Shown: positions 52,825 to 62,926 of the stretch, in pieces | Position numbering within the stretch: position 1 is the stretch's first letter | Layout of the letters: every line of letters begins with the position of its first letter | Origin: Nematopogon swammerdamellus | Taxonomy: Eukaryota > Arthropoda > Insecta > Lepidoptera > Adelidae | DNA: 64,000 bases | Reading direction: 5' to 3' | NCBI GenBank assembly: GCA_946902875.1 | Contig: OX336351.1 | Span: forward strand, 4,585,761-4,649,760 | Notes under the pieces: generated by a model | Seen by the model: the letters and a program-made list of their open reading frames with translations, nothing else | Told to the model about the DNA's origin: nothing | Databases searched by the model: none | Translations under genes and position numbers: made by a program

Positions 52825-53490
52825 GTTTTTGGTGGGTAAAATAATTACATAATTTAGTTTATACTATCCATTGAGTAGGTAAGCGAACACTCACCGAGTC
52901 AACATTTTTCTCAAACAGACCATTAAATCTGTTAATTCCTACCGGATTAACCCAAATCGCCGCAGTCGTCCCAGAAGCAACTTCTAAAATAAAATCAACT
53001 CACCGATTGGTCGATATAGCGATTAACTCCGCAGCTCAAGCGGATACCTACTCTCAGCATTTTACAACTGTTTGACCGAAAGGCAGTTAAGGAGAGTGGC
53101 GGCGGATTCTTGTACTGATGCCAAGGCACGTTGACCGAGCGCTCGGCGACCGAACGCAGTGATACCAACGTGGCCTCGGAGTTTATTCTTGAAGTCAACG
53201 TAGATATTATTGGGTGTTTGGGTGCTATTTTCGATGTTTTGCTATCAAGAGATTTTGCAACTCGCTTCCTTGACACGTGTTCCGATTTTTCTGTGACTCA
53301 CGATTTTTACACGAGGCTTAGTCATACATTCCACTATATTTAATCGAATATCAAACATGTAAAAGGTTGACTGGAAGAAATCTCTGTAAGGGATAAGTCC
53401 GCCTTTGTACCTCATGTATATGTATACATAAATGTTTTAATGCGCTTAATACTGTTAAAATATTTCTTGGAACAATAAAGTATTTCTAAC
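52825..53490. other. No supported feature
   Basis: Mixed; frames on both strands at 52995-53343 overlap and show no recognisable motif. Confidence 0.4.
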
Positions 53491-53493
53491 TTA

Positions 53494-53988
53494 TACAGGA
53501 TGTTTCGGATGTTTTCGGGATAGGGTTTCGTAACATTAGGATTCGAAAGGACCATATTTGAAGATAAAAATAAGCTCTGAAAAGTTTTCCCAGATTCGGT
53601 CATTTTATAGTACTTTTTAATGAAAATCGTTTAACCGAGATTGGTGGACGGTTAACGTCCGCCTTTATTAAATACAAATAAGATCACTAATTTACATGCT
53701 TAATAGTAGAATTGAACTGCATGTAGGTAAATTCCAAACACTTAAATTTGTTTGACATCAAAAGAAAAAGGGAACTGGACTAAGTCATTGCACTCCCTAG
53801 ACCACAGTACTATTGCCAAATTGTCCCCATACAAACTCACTGTCCATGGAGTTTTTGTTACAATTTAAAATTTTTGTATGAGAAAAAAAAATACGGAATT
53901 TCGATTTGAGTGATAACGATTTTTTTCTTTTAATAATGAGTACTTTATATTCCTAAAGTTTCTCAAGCCTATCCTGAAACACCCTGTA
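53494..53988. mobile_element. Mariner-like MITE, copy 2 with both ends
   Basis: TACAGGATGTTTCGGATG at left and the complement of CTATCCTGAAACACCCTGTA at right. There is a short TTCGGATGTT duplication at the left end. TA lies at both borders. Same interior as 24234-24698. Confidence 0.82.
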
Positions 53989-54060
53989 TATCTTAGATTT
54001 CGGGATATAGGGTGGCAGGCTCGAAGTTAGGGACACGGAACGGTATGTCTGAATTATGGA

Positions 54061-54530
54061 ATATTTTTTTTTTATTTAATCCGGTATGGGTGGATGATTC
54101 GGAGGGGCCAAAGCACATTCTCCGACCGGCCAATATCACCTTTTTTTTTTTTTTTTTTTTTTATGGAAACTGACACGGTTGGCTACATCACCTACAACAT
54201 CCGTGATGTCAGCCCATAACACCGGGTGAACTTGGTGCCACGTCAGTGCTTCCCTTCGGTCGTGCCGGCTACACTGAACTGGACGGAAAACACAAACTAT
54301 TTACATAGCCGTTTCGACCGACCTTTCATTAAGTGCGGTGGTACCAACCCGGGCGGGTTAAACCCTACCACCTAGTCTAGTAATATAAGAAGGGAGTCAT
54401 ATCCCTTAGTCGCCTTTTACGACATGCACGGGGAGAGATGCAGTGGGGCTATTCTTTTAAAGTACCGGCCCCACACGGCCGCCTACCTACGAGAAGGCAA
54501 GTGCAATATCGGAGATTTCCCTTTAAATTG
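54061..54530. repeat. Repeat F split by a SINE
   Basis: TTTAATCCGGTATGGGTGGA, TTCTCCGACCGGCCAATATC, then the SINE, then ACGAGAAGGCAAGTGCAATA, TCGGAGATTTCCC. The intact arrangement is at 56838-56945 (GCCAATATCAACTCCGAGAA, GGTAAGTGCAATACCGGA). Confidence 0.8.
54142..54484 (-). mobile_element. SINE with head c, ends defined by empty site
   Basis: T-run 54141-54161, complete body, then AGGTGGTAGGGTTT complement, ATATGACTCCCTTC, GACTAAGGGATA and GTGTGGGGCCGG complement. ACCT borders it on both sides (54138-54141 and 54485-54488). Comparison with the unoccupied repeat F shows that head c and body inserted as one unit. Confidence 0.88.
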
Positions 54531-54603
54531 CTGGCAAATACTGCTGGGTATAGATGACGCCGATGGCCGAGGAGTCTTCGGCCGAATTTTTTTACAAAGT
54601 GAA

Positions 54604-54642
54604 GTACTGAAGTAAATTGTGACGCAATTTACTTCAGTACGT
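54604..54642. repeat. Short perfect hairpin
   Basis: GTACTGAAGTAAATTG, TGACG loop, then its complement. Confidence 0.85.
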
Positions 54643-54644
54643 GA

Positions 54645-54958
54645 TATGGTGCGTAACGAAGCAATCCGCCGACGCACCAAAGTAGTCGATATTGGACACC
54701 GGATGGCTAAGCTCAAGTGGCAGTGAACTGAGCACGCCAGCCAAAGAGACGACGACCGCAGTTGGAGTAACCGTGTCCTACACTGGCGGCCGTGGACAGG
54801 AAAACGAAGTGTGTAAAGACCGCCCGCAAGGTGGGACGACGAAATCAAGTACGTCGGCGGAAAGCAGCGCGGTTTCATACCGCTGAAGGCCGGCAGGACT
54901 GTGGGAAAATTGGAGAGGCGTATGTCCAGCAGTGGACGCATACGTGCTGACTGACTGA
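54645..54958 (+). pseudogene. RTE-like LINE, C-terminal remnant
   Basis: VRNEAIRRRTKVVDIGHRMA, KLKWQ, stop, TEHASQRDDDRSWSNRVLHW, RPWTGKRSV, stop, RPPARWDDEIK, then a shift to the YVQQW region and TGACTGACTGAC tail. It is complementary in orientation to 2640-2960 and more decayed. No polymerase core. Confidence 0.78.
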
Positions 54959-55002
54959 CCTGTATCAGTGTGATTTTTTGGGAACTCTTAATGTTTATAG
55001 AA

Positions 55003-55532
55003 TCACAGATTACTTAATAGTTACTTCGTAACAGATAAATCACTCCATAGAAAATGTTCCTACCTTCGGGCTTTAATAGCCTACTGTTTCACATCGCCAA
55101 TCGCTGCGTGCGAAAATGTACCTTAACGATCGAGTGTAAAGTGTTTATTGCTTTGCAACTGCGCGCAGTTGCGTGGGCGAGCATCTATGTATACTTCGCG
55201 CGGCTGACGAATTTGTACTGAAAAAGACCGCCGGCGGCCCGTCGGGCGGTAGGTAGTTAGCGCGCGCAAGTACATAGAGTGCGTGAGGCCTGCCTACGGC
55301 TTTAATAGCCTAATGCTTCACGTCGCCAATCGCTGCGTGCGAAAATGTACCTAAACGATCGAGTGTAAAGTTATTATTGCTTTGCAGCTGCGCACAGTTG
55401 TGTGGGCGCGCGTGTAGGTATGCTTCGCGCGGCTGACGAATTTCATTCCACTGAAATTGACCGCCGGCGGCCCTCCGGGCGGTAGGTAGTTAGCGCGCGC
55501 AAGTACATAGAGTGCGTGAGGCGTGAGGCCTG
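55003..55532. mobile_element. Repeat E, one complete and one partial tandem copy
   Basis: CACAGATTACTTAATAGTTA ... GTGCGTGAGGCCTG (to 55292) is the complement of 49636-49924. A second copy lacking the first ~70 bp runs from 55293 to 55532. Shared GACCGCCGGCGGCCC and TAGTTAGCGCGCGCAAGTAC. Confidence 0.82.
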
Positions 55533-55534
55533 AT

Positions 55535-55800
55535 AGAATGTTCAAATTAGGTTGATGATTCGATGCCAAATTTTAATTGGGACATATCGGTTAGGTCGTC
55601 TGTGGGGACATATTATTGATTGATATTTGTAAATTATTTCAGCTTAATTTAACTTGTATGAATAATCATTGGTATTTGTGTCAAAGCGGATAGATTAGTG
55701 TTTATTGCCCAGTAAGCTAATGTGACAGTTTTCTCTATCTCTATCTCTACTTCTTATAAAAGGGAACGTGAACGTGACTGATGTATGTTTAAGGCAGGTT
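55535..55800. repeat. AT-rich, short TCTCTATCTCTATCTC run
   Basis: Nothing beyond a pyrimidine run at 55730-55755. Confidence 0.4.
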
Positions 55801-55805
55801 TAAGG

Positions 55806-56125
55806 TTTGTTTTATGGACACTGACACGGTTGGCTAAATCACCTACAACATCCGTGATGTCAGCCCATAACACCGGGTGAACTAGGTGCCATTTCAGTGG
55901 TACCCTTCATTTCATGTCGGCTACTGAACTGGACGGAAAACACGAACTATTTACATAGCCGTTTCGACCGACGTTTCGTTCAGTGCGTTGGTAGTAACCC
56001 GGGCGGGATGAACCCTACCACGTAGTAAGGGAAGGGACCTACAGTTTTACGTGGAATCCTAACCACGGTCAGCCTCCAACGGACGAGCAGTCACCCATCC
56101 AAGTACTGACCGCGCTTAGGGTTGT
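55806..56125 (-). mobile_element. SINE, head partly lost
   Basis: From the T-run through GGGCGGGATGAACCCTACCA and the B box complement (GAATCCTAACCACG) to the 5S-like CCATCCAAGTACTGACCGCG. It stops before the A box. Confidence 0.87.
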
Positions 56126-56149
56126 ATATTAGACAATTAATAAGTAAAT

Positions 56150-56830
56150 TCCGGTTCCGGAACCACTGAACAGATTTTGATGCTGTTTGCACCAATGTAA
56201 AAAGCAGTTTTTGAGGCTCACTATAGGCTATGTTAACTCACTATAGGCACCATCACGCTAAATAACAATAGGGCTGAGCAGTATCAAAGAAAGTATAGTA
56301 TGAACGGTATTTAGTGTCGAATGGAGGTGCCGGATGGAGAGGGCAGAGGACAGAGGGGTGTGGGTGTAAGGGGGGGAGGGAACGAGGGGAGGGAGGAAAG
56401 AGAAGGGGAAAATATAATTCTTATTTTTTATATCTTAGTGTCTGCGGACCCCCTGGGAATAGTCAGGGTACCTCCTGGGCCCCACTTTGAGTAACACTGT
56501 TCTAAAGGAACGCGATTTAAAAAGTCGACTACCCTCTAGAAACTAATCTTAAAATCTATCTCATCGGACTAAAAGTCCTAATAGAACTTATTTTTTTTTC
56601 AAAATTGTGACTTTTCTCCCAGAGTTCGATAGCAATCATAATTTGCACCCCCGATGTCGATAAAACAGCTAAAAGTCGAAAACTTTTTGAATCTACATAG
56701 TTTTACATCGACTCCTGTTTGAACTTTTACGTGGAGACGTGAGCGCCATAGAGCTCGCTGCCACCGGACTAAGCAGTCGAGTCAAAAAAGGAGAATAGAA
56801 AGAAATGAAAACTAGCATTTATTTTAGTTG
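56150..56830. repeat. LINE-tail remnant and G-rich tract, otherwise nothing
   Basis: CCGGAACCACTGAACAGATT at 56155 is a LINE-tail motif (inverted). A G/A-rich tract lies at 56320-56415. No frame that I can assign. Confidence 0.4.
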
Positions 56831-56837
56831 AAAAACT

Positions 56838-56945
56838 GTTTTTTTTATTTAATCCGGTATCAAGTCTGAGTCGGAGGGGCAAAAGTACATTCTCTGACCA
56901 GCCAATATCAACTCCGAGAAGGTAAGTGCAATACCGGATATACTT
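56838..56945. repeat. Repeat F, uninterrupted copy
   Basis: TTTAATCCGGTATCAAGTCT, TACATTCTCTGACCAGCCAA, TATCAACTCCGAGAAGGTAA. Serves as the empty-site comparison for 54061-54530. Confidence 0.75.
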
Positions 56946-57164
56946 CCCTGGAAGAAAGAATGTTTATTTTCCCTATTTAAATTTAAAATACGTCGTTAAT
57001 ATACATTTACGAGTGTGAAGAGAAAAAAGTATCTGGCACAGCCTATGCCGCGAAACTCCACCTCAGTTCTGAGGCTGTGTGTGCGGCGCTGATTTCAAGC
57101 CAGTCCAGTGTGTATACGATTTTACATAATAATTTTAAAAAATCCAGACACCGTAACTTAATGT

Positions 57165-57390
57165 GACACCAACCCAGTCGGCTACAATTAGAGCCTACCA
57201 TCTAGTAGGGGGCAAGGGAAGGGACCTAACGTTTTTCACCGGTTCCGAACGGTGAAGCAGCAGGTGTAGGTATTCACGTAATTTTTTTTCGTAAGAAAAA
57301 ACTCATTGGTACACGCTGACCGAATTCGACCTAGGACCTCTCGATGAGAAGCCGATGCCCAAACCACTCGGCCACATGCCCCTTAAATAA
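57165..57390 (-). mobile_element. SINE with tRNA-type head b and body D
   Basis: The minus strand has the A box TGGCCGAGTGGTTTGGGCAT, CTTCTCATCGAGAGG, a decayed B box (GGTCGAATTCGG), an A-rich linker, CTTCACCGTTCGGAACCGGT, then GTTAGGTCCCTTCCCTTGCC, CTACTAGATGGTAGGC and TTGTAGCCGACTGGGTTGGT. The head equals 13340-13496 and the body equals 1633-1890. The head-to-body junction falls at GTAAAAC(TG)TAGGTCCC, as in the tRNA/5S family. Confidence 0.8.
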
Positions 57391-57411
57391 AAAAAAAACA
57401 TAATCAATGAA

Positions 57412-57846
57412 ATGTTCAATGTTCCTTTGGACTCGATCCAGCGTCGAGCCGTGCGACTAGTGGATTACCCCGACGTGTCCCGCGATCTAGAACCGCTGCA
57501 ACTTCGTAGGGATGTCGGCGGCCTAAGCGTGTTCTATCGCTTATTCCACGGGGAGCGCTCGGAGGAGCTGTTTAACGCGATTCCGGCGTCCCCTTTCCAC
57601 CTCCGTACAACGCGCACTGGGCAGGGATTGCATCCCTATACGCTGGACTTACCGCGGATGCGTACAAATCGGTTCTGCAGATCCTTTCTCCACAGAACCG
57701 GCAAACTCTGGAACGCTCTACCTGCCCACATATTTCCCCCCAAGTATAGTCTCGGGTCCTTCAAGAGAGGCGTGAATGGGCACCTGTCAGGCCGGAATGG
57801 CATTCGCAGCCCCCGCCTACGTCCGAATGTCCATGGGCGTCGCTAG
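57412..57846 (+). CDS. LINE A reverse-transcriptase protein, C-terminal 144 residues
   Basis: LDSIQRRAVRLVDYP (6-20), LEPLQLRRDVGGLSVFYRLF, HGERSEELFNAIPASPF, RFCRSFLHRTGKLWNALPAH, IFPPKYSLGSFKRGVNGHL and a stop after RPNVHGRR. Same arrangement as the LINE B ORF but a different family (about half the residues differ). The frame is open but only the carboxyl end remains, because the copy is 5'-truncated just before LDSIQRR. The ATG is not a real start. The Jockey/CR1-type placement is from the motif order. Confidence 0.8.
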   Translation: MFNVPLDSIQRRAVRLVDYPDVSRDLEPLQLRRDVGGLSVFYRLFHGERSEELFNAIPASPFHLRTTRTGQGLHPYTLDLPRMRTNRFCRSFLHRTGKLWNALPAHIFPPKYSLGSFKRGVNGHLSGRNGIRSPRLRPNVHGRR

Positions 57847-57898
57847 ACACCTTATGGGTGACTCGGCGCCACATGTCGCGCTTAGTATAAAAAAAAAA
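57847..57898 (+). mobile_element. LINE A 3' UTR and A tail
   Basis: CACCTTATGGGTGACTCGGC, GCCACATGTCGCGCTTAGTA, TAAAAAAAAA. Gives the 3' end shared by seven copies. Confidence 0.85.
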
Positions 57899-57899
57899 A

Positions 57900-58280
57900 T
57901 GTCCTAATTTTTTACTTCACGCTGATTTCAATTTAATGAATAGTCATCATGACAATAAAATTAATAAATTGGTTCACCCAAATCGCTGTTCAAAATTAAA
58001 CATATTTTATTCGGTTTAATTACATAAAATACATGATTTGTTTTGAGTTTATCTACACCCGATCTACGTTCTGGCAAATTGCCAATGTTTTATATGGATC
58101 TAGTGTAGCGAGTGATGCGAACAAAATCACGTGACGAAATTTTGGCTCTCTCTGTCTTGGGCTATTTGTGATCAGTTGCCAAGGTATGTCGACTCTCATT
58201 TTCAATAACATAATTTATAGCTTTTTGTTTCGGTTACATGAGCAAACAAATTTTCTTCAAGTCGTGCATGACGCTGCGTA
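57900..58280. other. No supported feature
   Basis: AT-rich; no motif. Confidence 0.4.
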
Positions 58281-58283
58281 ACG

Positions 58284-58363
58284 TTTTTTTTATGGAAACT
58301 GACACGGCTTGCTACATCACCTACAAAATCCGTGATGTCAGTCCAAAAAACCTTGGTGAACTA
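58284..58363 (-). mobile_element. SINE 3' fragment
   Basis: TTTTTTTATGGAAACTGACA to CCTTGGTGAACTA. Confidence 0.8.
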
Positions 58364-58429
58364 ATTAAATAATTGAAAATACGAAATAATTAAATACATA
58401 CTACATGCATTATGTACATATTTTTATTA

Positions 58430-58492
58430 TTTTTATTGAAGGCGTGACATGTTGCGGCCACCCATAAGGTGTCCAACGACGCCCACGGTGAT
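58430..58492 (-). mobile_element. LINE A 3' UTR fragment
   Basis: ATTGAAGGCGTGACATGTTG, CACCCATAAGGTGTCCAACG, ACGCCCACGG. Confidence 0.7.
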
Positions 58493-58494
58493 TA

Positions 58495-59010
58495 TTCCCC
58501 TTCTGAAGGACGAATGGCGCATTATAACCGAAAATTAACTGAAATAAAGGTATATCATTCAAAGTTTATTTAAAAAAAAATATCACTGGCGTGTTTGCCT
58601 AGGAGCAAAAATATAGTACTTACCTAATAAAAATCTCGCTAGGTAGTAGGCGAGCTACTACCGCCAGGTTGGTTAGTTTCGGGAATTTAATGAACGTTCC
58701 CTGTGTGCTTTCCTGTTTGAACAATTATTATATTTTTGGGCCAAAATGTATGTTAAGCCTGAATCTGTCCGTGAGAGTTAATTTGGTGAAAATCGGACGA
58801 GTACTTTTGACGCTATCGCAAGTTGTATTGAGCACGAGAGCACACTTGGGGAGATGGTGGTGACGTCATAGGTGGTGGGGGAGAGGTCGAGAGCACGGTT
58901 TTGTTTAGTCACTGGATAGGTCTTTAAGGCGTGGTAGCGTTCACTTTTGTAGGTGGTATAGTTTGGTAGCACGGTGCCGTTGAAAGTACATACTTTATGT
59001 CGCCAACTTT
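58495..59010. other. No supported feature
   Basis: AT-rich, no motif. Confidence 0.4.
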
Positions 59011-59012
59011 CT

Positions 59013-59190
59013 GTACCCTTATCACGAGATTTAACCTACACCGCGTACTACGCTACGCCGTGCTCTCCGCATCATAGGTTCGCAAATCTATCGCTAGAGG
59101 CGCTGCTCCGTTTCTCCATACAAAATGATGAGGAGAACACGGCGGCGTAGCGTAGTACGCGGTGTAGGTTAAATCTCGTGATAAGGGTAC
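59013..59190. mobile_element. Palindromic MITE, first of an adjacent pair
   Basis: GTACCCTTATCACGAGATTT, AACCTACACCGCGTACTACG, CTACGCCGTG mirrored by CACGGCGGCGTAGCGTAGTA ... TCGTGATAAGGGTAC (arms ~55 bp). The loop contains GTTCGCAAATCTATCGC. Confidence 0.85.
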
Positions 59191-59192
59191 TG

Positions 59193-59375
59193 CAGGGCTA
59201 TCACGACATTCGCTACGCCGGCTACGCCGAGGTGTAGCGTGCGTAGAGAACGTAAGCCGCTGCGCGGAAGCGAGTTCGCAAATCTATCGCATTCGCTTTC
59301 GCGCAGACGCTTACGCTCTCTACGCACGCTACACCTCGGTGTAGCCTGCGTAGCGAAACTCGTAATAGCCCTACT
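59193..59375. mobile_element. Palindromic MITE, second of the pair
   Basis: CAGGGCTATCACGACATTCG, GGTGTAGCGTGCGTAGAG ... mirrored by CTCTCTACGCACGCTACACC, AACTCGTAATAGCCCTACTG. The loop again holds GTTCGCAAATCTATCGC (59274-59290). Confidence 0.82.
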
Positions 59376-59379
59376 GGAA

Positions 59380-59545
59380 TGCCCCAGTCGTTGAGAAGCG
59401 TAAGACGTTCAATCGAATTCACGTCAAAATCCCGCGTAGCCTGCCTAACCCAACGGTTGCCACCTCGGCGCAAGACAATGTCACTGAGGAAATAAAAGTA
59501 CAGGAACTGCTCCGAGCCAATTTCGAAGGATGGCAAACTTTTACA
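59380..59545 (-). other. Coding-like fragment of unknown origin
   Basis: The minus strand reads FEIGSEQFLYFYFLSDIVLR, RGGNRWVRQATRDFDVNSIE, RLTLLNDWGIP before running into the palindrome. The composition is protein-like and uninterrupted for about 50 codons. I cannot assign it. It could be an exon remnant or a piece of an element. Confidence 0.3.
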
Positions 59546-59904
59546 ATGAAACGTCAGTTAGCTGCAGGAGCGTCTCGTATGAAGTATTGTGTTATTTCTT
59601 GTTCTGTTGCTGTTTATTGACTTGGTGAAACTTGTTCTCCAGCGCGCGGGACGCCCGGGTGTGCACTTCGCTGATCTTGTTACACTTTGCGAGGGTTCAT
59701 TGATTTTCAAACAAGAAGTTAGCACTTGCAATTATATAATTATTATTTATTCTTTATTAATATAACACATGATATGGTCAGTTCTTGCGGTTTTATAAAT
59801 TAAAATTAATAAACTATAACTACCTATTAAATAAAATTTAAAGACAAGTATATCTAATTAAAAAACTTAAAAACCACTAAAAACTAAAAACTAACTTATA
59901 AATT

Positions 59905-60112
59905 AAATATTTCCTCAAGGGGCGCCGAGTCGTCCCCGGGATGGTTCCCAGGATGGCGGCGGCCGCGTTGCCCCTCTGTATCCCCAGACCAGACTAACTC
60001 GTTGCCGGAGATACGAGAGGCAACACGGGTTTCCAGTTGCGGTCACCATCCTGGAACCCACCTCAAGGACGAAGTCCTTGGCCTCTTCCGACCACGTCCC
60101 AAATGTCTCGAC
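59905..60112 (-). pseudogene. LINE family C, C-terminal fragment
   Basis: The minus strand gives AVETFGTWSEEAKDFVLEVG, SRMVTATGNPCCLSYLRQRV and, after a one-base shift, LGIQRGNAAAILGTIPG. The core matches the 49232 and 19420 copies. Confidence 0.78.
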
Positions 60113-60139
60113 GGCTAATTATTTATTATATAAACATTA

Positions 60140-60345
60140 TAGTCATAGCCTAATCGGCATATATATCTATGCATAATAATAAAATCAGGCAAACAAAAAA
60201 CCACCTGTCCTAGGCGGATCGCTTTTTGTGGACATCTGCCGAACATGGAATCAAAATCTACACCGTCTGTCTGTCTGCTGTCTCTCTTGAACCGTAATAG
60301 GTAGCCGGTTGAAATTTTCACTGAATACGTGTTATTATGGTGGGT
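60140..60345 (-). mobile_element. LINE-tail fragment
   Basis: AGCCGGTTGAAATTTTCACT, CGTGTTATTATGG and CTGTCTGTCTGCTGTCTCTC TTGAACCG on the plus strand resemble, inverted, 23060-23150, next to the endonuclease-type LINE. Confidence 0.5.
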
Positions 60346-60907
60346 ATAAGGACAAGATGACATGCTAAATTAATGAGAAAGTCTGCTTTTGCCCCTTATG
60401 TAAATTACACTCGTTCGTTTCTCTAAAATGTTTTTTGGAGCAATAAAGTATTTCTATCTATCTATCTTACTACTAATACTAACTGAACAATCTATTTCAC
60501 AAAAATCGAGCTCACTTATTATTTGTTGATAATTTTTTTTTAGCTGAATTTATTTTCATAAAATATAAAAAAGTTACATACCACAATCTAGGAACATTTG
60601 AAAACGCCCCTTTTTGATAGTTATTTAATTGTTTGATAGGTAGGTTTTAATTCTTTAATTATTTCCATAAACTAAAAGTAATTGGAAACTGATGAATTTA
60701 TTTTCATTTTTGGAAGGTAGGTAGATACTTAGGTAGGTTATAGTAGGAGCTTATAGAACCCTAAGTTAGGCGTACCTTTACTTTAAACCCCAATAGCCTG
60801 AAACTCAAAAATCTCGAGGGACGCCGAAGACAGTATAACAGTGGTTCCGACTATCGATACAAACGATATATCGGTAGTCCATGAACATAATACGATCTGT
60901 TCATGTA

Positions 60908-60937
60908 CTAAACACAATCCATATTATGGATTGTGTT
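60908..60937. repeat. Short palindrome
   Basis: AAACACAATCCATA, T, then TATGGATTGTGTTT. Confidence 0.8.
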
Positions 60938-60984
60938 TGACCATCGAAAACGCTTATCGAAAGAAATAAGACCTCAACCACATA

Positions 60985-61250
60985 CATCCCTTTTCTTTTC
61001 TATCACTATATATTATCTTTTTACATTCTCTATCCCTATACATTCTCTTATTCTCTTCTCTATCTCTATCTTCTCTTATTATATTCTCTATCTCTTACCT
61101 TTTATTTTTCTCTTCTCTATGTCTATATCTTCTTTCATTCTCTTCTCTATCTCTATATCTTCTTTTATTCTCTTCTCTATCTCTATATCTTCTCTTATTT
61201 TATTCTCTATCTCTATATCTTCTCTTCTCCTCTTATATTTTCCTCTTCTA
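60985..61250. repeat. Polypyrimidine minisatellite
   Basis: About seven units of TCTTCTCTATCTCTATATCT with TTATT spacers of variable length. The plus frame is serine/leucine/isoleucine-rich by composition. Confidence 0.9.
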
Positions 61251-61695
61251 CTACTCGTATACATACATCAAATTTAAAAACATTGCTCTTCTTTACGTTC
61301 GCAGTCGGGTAATTTTTTTAGATTTTACCAACCTTTGCTAATAAAAATATTCATTATTTATGTTCTCGCTTTGAGGACATACCTACGTGTGCTTTATTTT
61401 TTTTTATAAAGATAATTTTTATTGCACAAAATTATTTTTGATCTTGTATCTAGTGAGTACGTAACCTACCTATGTGATTTCGTTGAATACTATATTAGGA
61501 TTCTGGTGGGCGTTAGTTCGGATTTGTGTCGAGTTTCTTCTCCGAAAAAGACTGTCAAAATTGTACAATAAGCTGCTAATTAGTTAGCACGTTTTCAAAA
61601 AAGGTTATGTATGACACATGCGTCGCTTAGTGAAAGTTGATAGTTACTTAGTATGAACAGTAAATTGTACACAGTTCGTATTAAGAGTAGATAAA

Positions 61696-62480
61696 AAACC
61701 GGCCAAGTGCGAGTCGGAATCGCGCACGGATGTAACCGCAACACAAAAAATCTAAATAAAAAAACACGTTTCTTTCTCAAAACCACCCCTCTTAATTTTT
61801 CTCTTTTATTTTTTATTATCATGTAGGTTATTATAACATGGCAGACTTCTAATTTTTAGGTTTCTGTACCCGTACGGAAGCGTATTACTAAGTCTACAAC
61901 ATCTGTCTGTCTGTCCATTCGTCCGTCCGTCTGATGGCTGTATCTTTGGAAACGTAATAGCTAGCCGGTTGGCGGATATTCTAAGAAATTATAAAAACAA
62001 ATCTGTCAAGTGCGAGTTTTACTCGCGCGCGGAGGTTTCCGTATCTATCCGCTATCAATAATATCCGCCTATCCGCTCAGGTGGCATGGTCTTCGAATTT
62101 GAATTATCAGATATTTGTTTATGTTATGACAGGTCTCCATGTTTGTCCACTGACAGCTGTTACCATAGTAACGTCACTTTATTTTTTTTTAAAGTGATCT
62201 GTCAAACATCAAACTTCTGAATATTCTTTTTTTGGAACGACCAAAGATTAAGAAGCGGCTATCTTTTGTCTTTCAACAATGTAATATGCAAAAGCCCGTG
62301 GCGCCATCTATTATTCAATAGTGTCACTAATAGATTTTTTAGACGTTTGTTGTATGGGAGCCCCCCTTAATTTTTAACTTTTTCTTATTTGTATTATTTG
62401 TCGTTATATCACAGACGGACAGACGGCGTAGGCTTAGTAATAGGCTTCCGTACGGGATACGGAAACCTAAAAAGCAAAAA
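61696..62480. mobile_element. Two LINE-tail repeats of the GCCAAGTGCGAGTCGG type
   Basis: CCGGCCAAGTGCGAGTCGGA at 61698. Inverted TTTCTGTACCCGTACGGAAG, CGTCCGTCTGATGGCTGTAT lie at 61860-61950. A second start GTCAAGTGCGAGTTTTACTC is at 62008, with its CAGACGGACAGACGGCGTAG, TACGGAAACCTAAAAAG end at 62412-62475. TGGCGCCATCTATTATTCA lies at 62300. Confidence 0.6.
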
Positions 62481-62698
62481 GTAAAAAATTAAGGGATGTT
62501 ACTTTTTAGTCCCGCACCGTCATTCATAATAATACATATTTATTTATGAAATCTTGTATCGATACGGAATCCTAAAAATCTTGATATCGATATGGCCCTC
62601 ACACAGCCCTCACTTAATCCATCGTTTAGCGCGAATAGACTCAAAGTTTGTTAAGCTGTTTTAAGTTGTAAGGCCCCCAGATCTCGTTCCTCCGACTC

Positions 62699-62760
62699 CG
62701 CCCCCCCCCCCCCCAACACCCCACCTCAGCCCGCCCCCCCTTCCGCGTCTATTGTCAAAG
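62699..62760. repeat. Poly-C tract
   Basis: CCGCCCCCCCCCCCCCC at 62699-62715, then AACACCCCACC and a second C-run. Likely length-variable. Confidence 0.95.
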
Positions 62761-62926
62761 TTAATTCAGTCGGAATGTGGAGACTGCGAGTTTGACATCG
62801 TTACTTGCATGTAGACCTAAAGATGGAACTAGCTTATGCCGAATTGAACGCTATGTCCTAGCGAGTTGAGTGCTTTTTTGGGGCTCGGTAGGTTTGGTGT
62901 GAATTTTTAGGGTTCCGTATGTATGG

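Noticed and set aside
60933..61277. 114-residue hydrophobic ORF as a membrane protein
   Set aside because: Product of a pyrimidine minisatellite.
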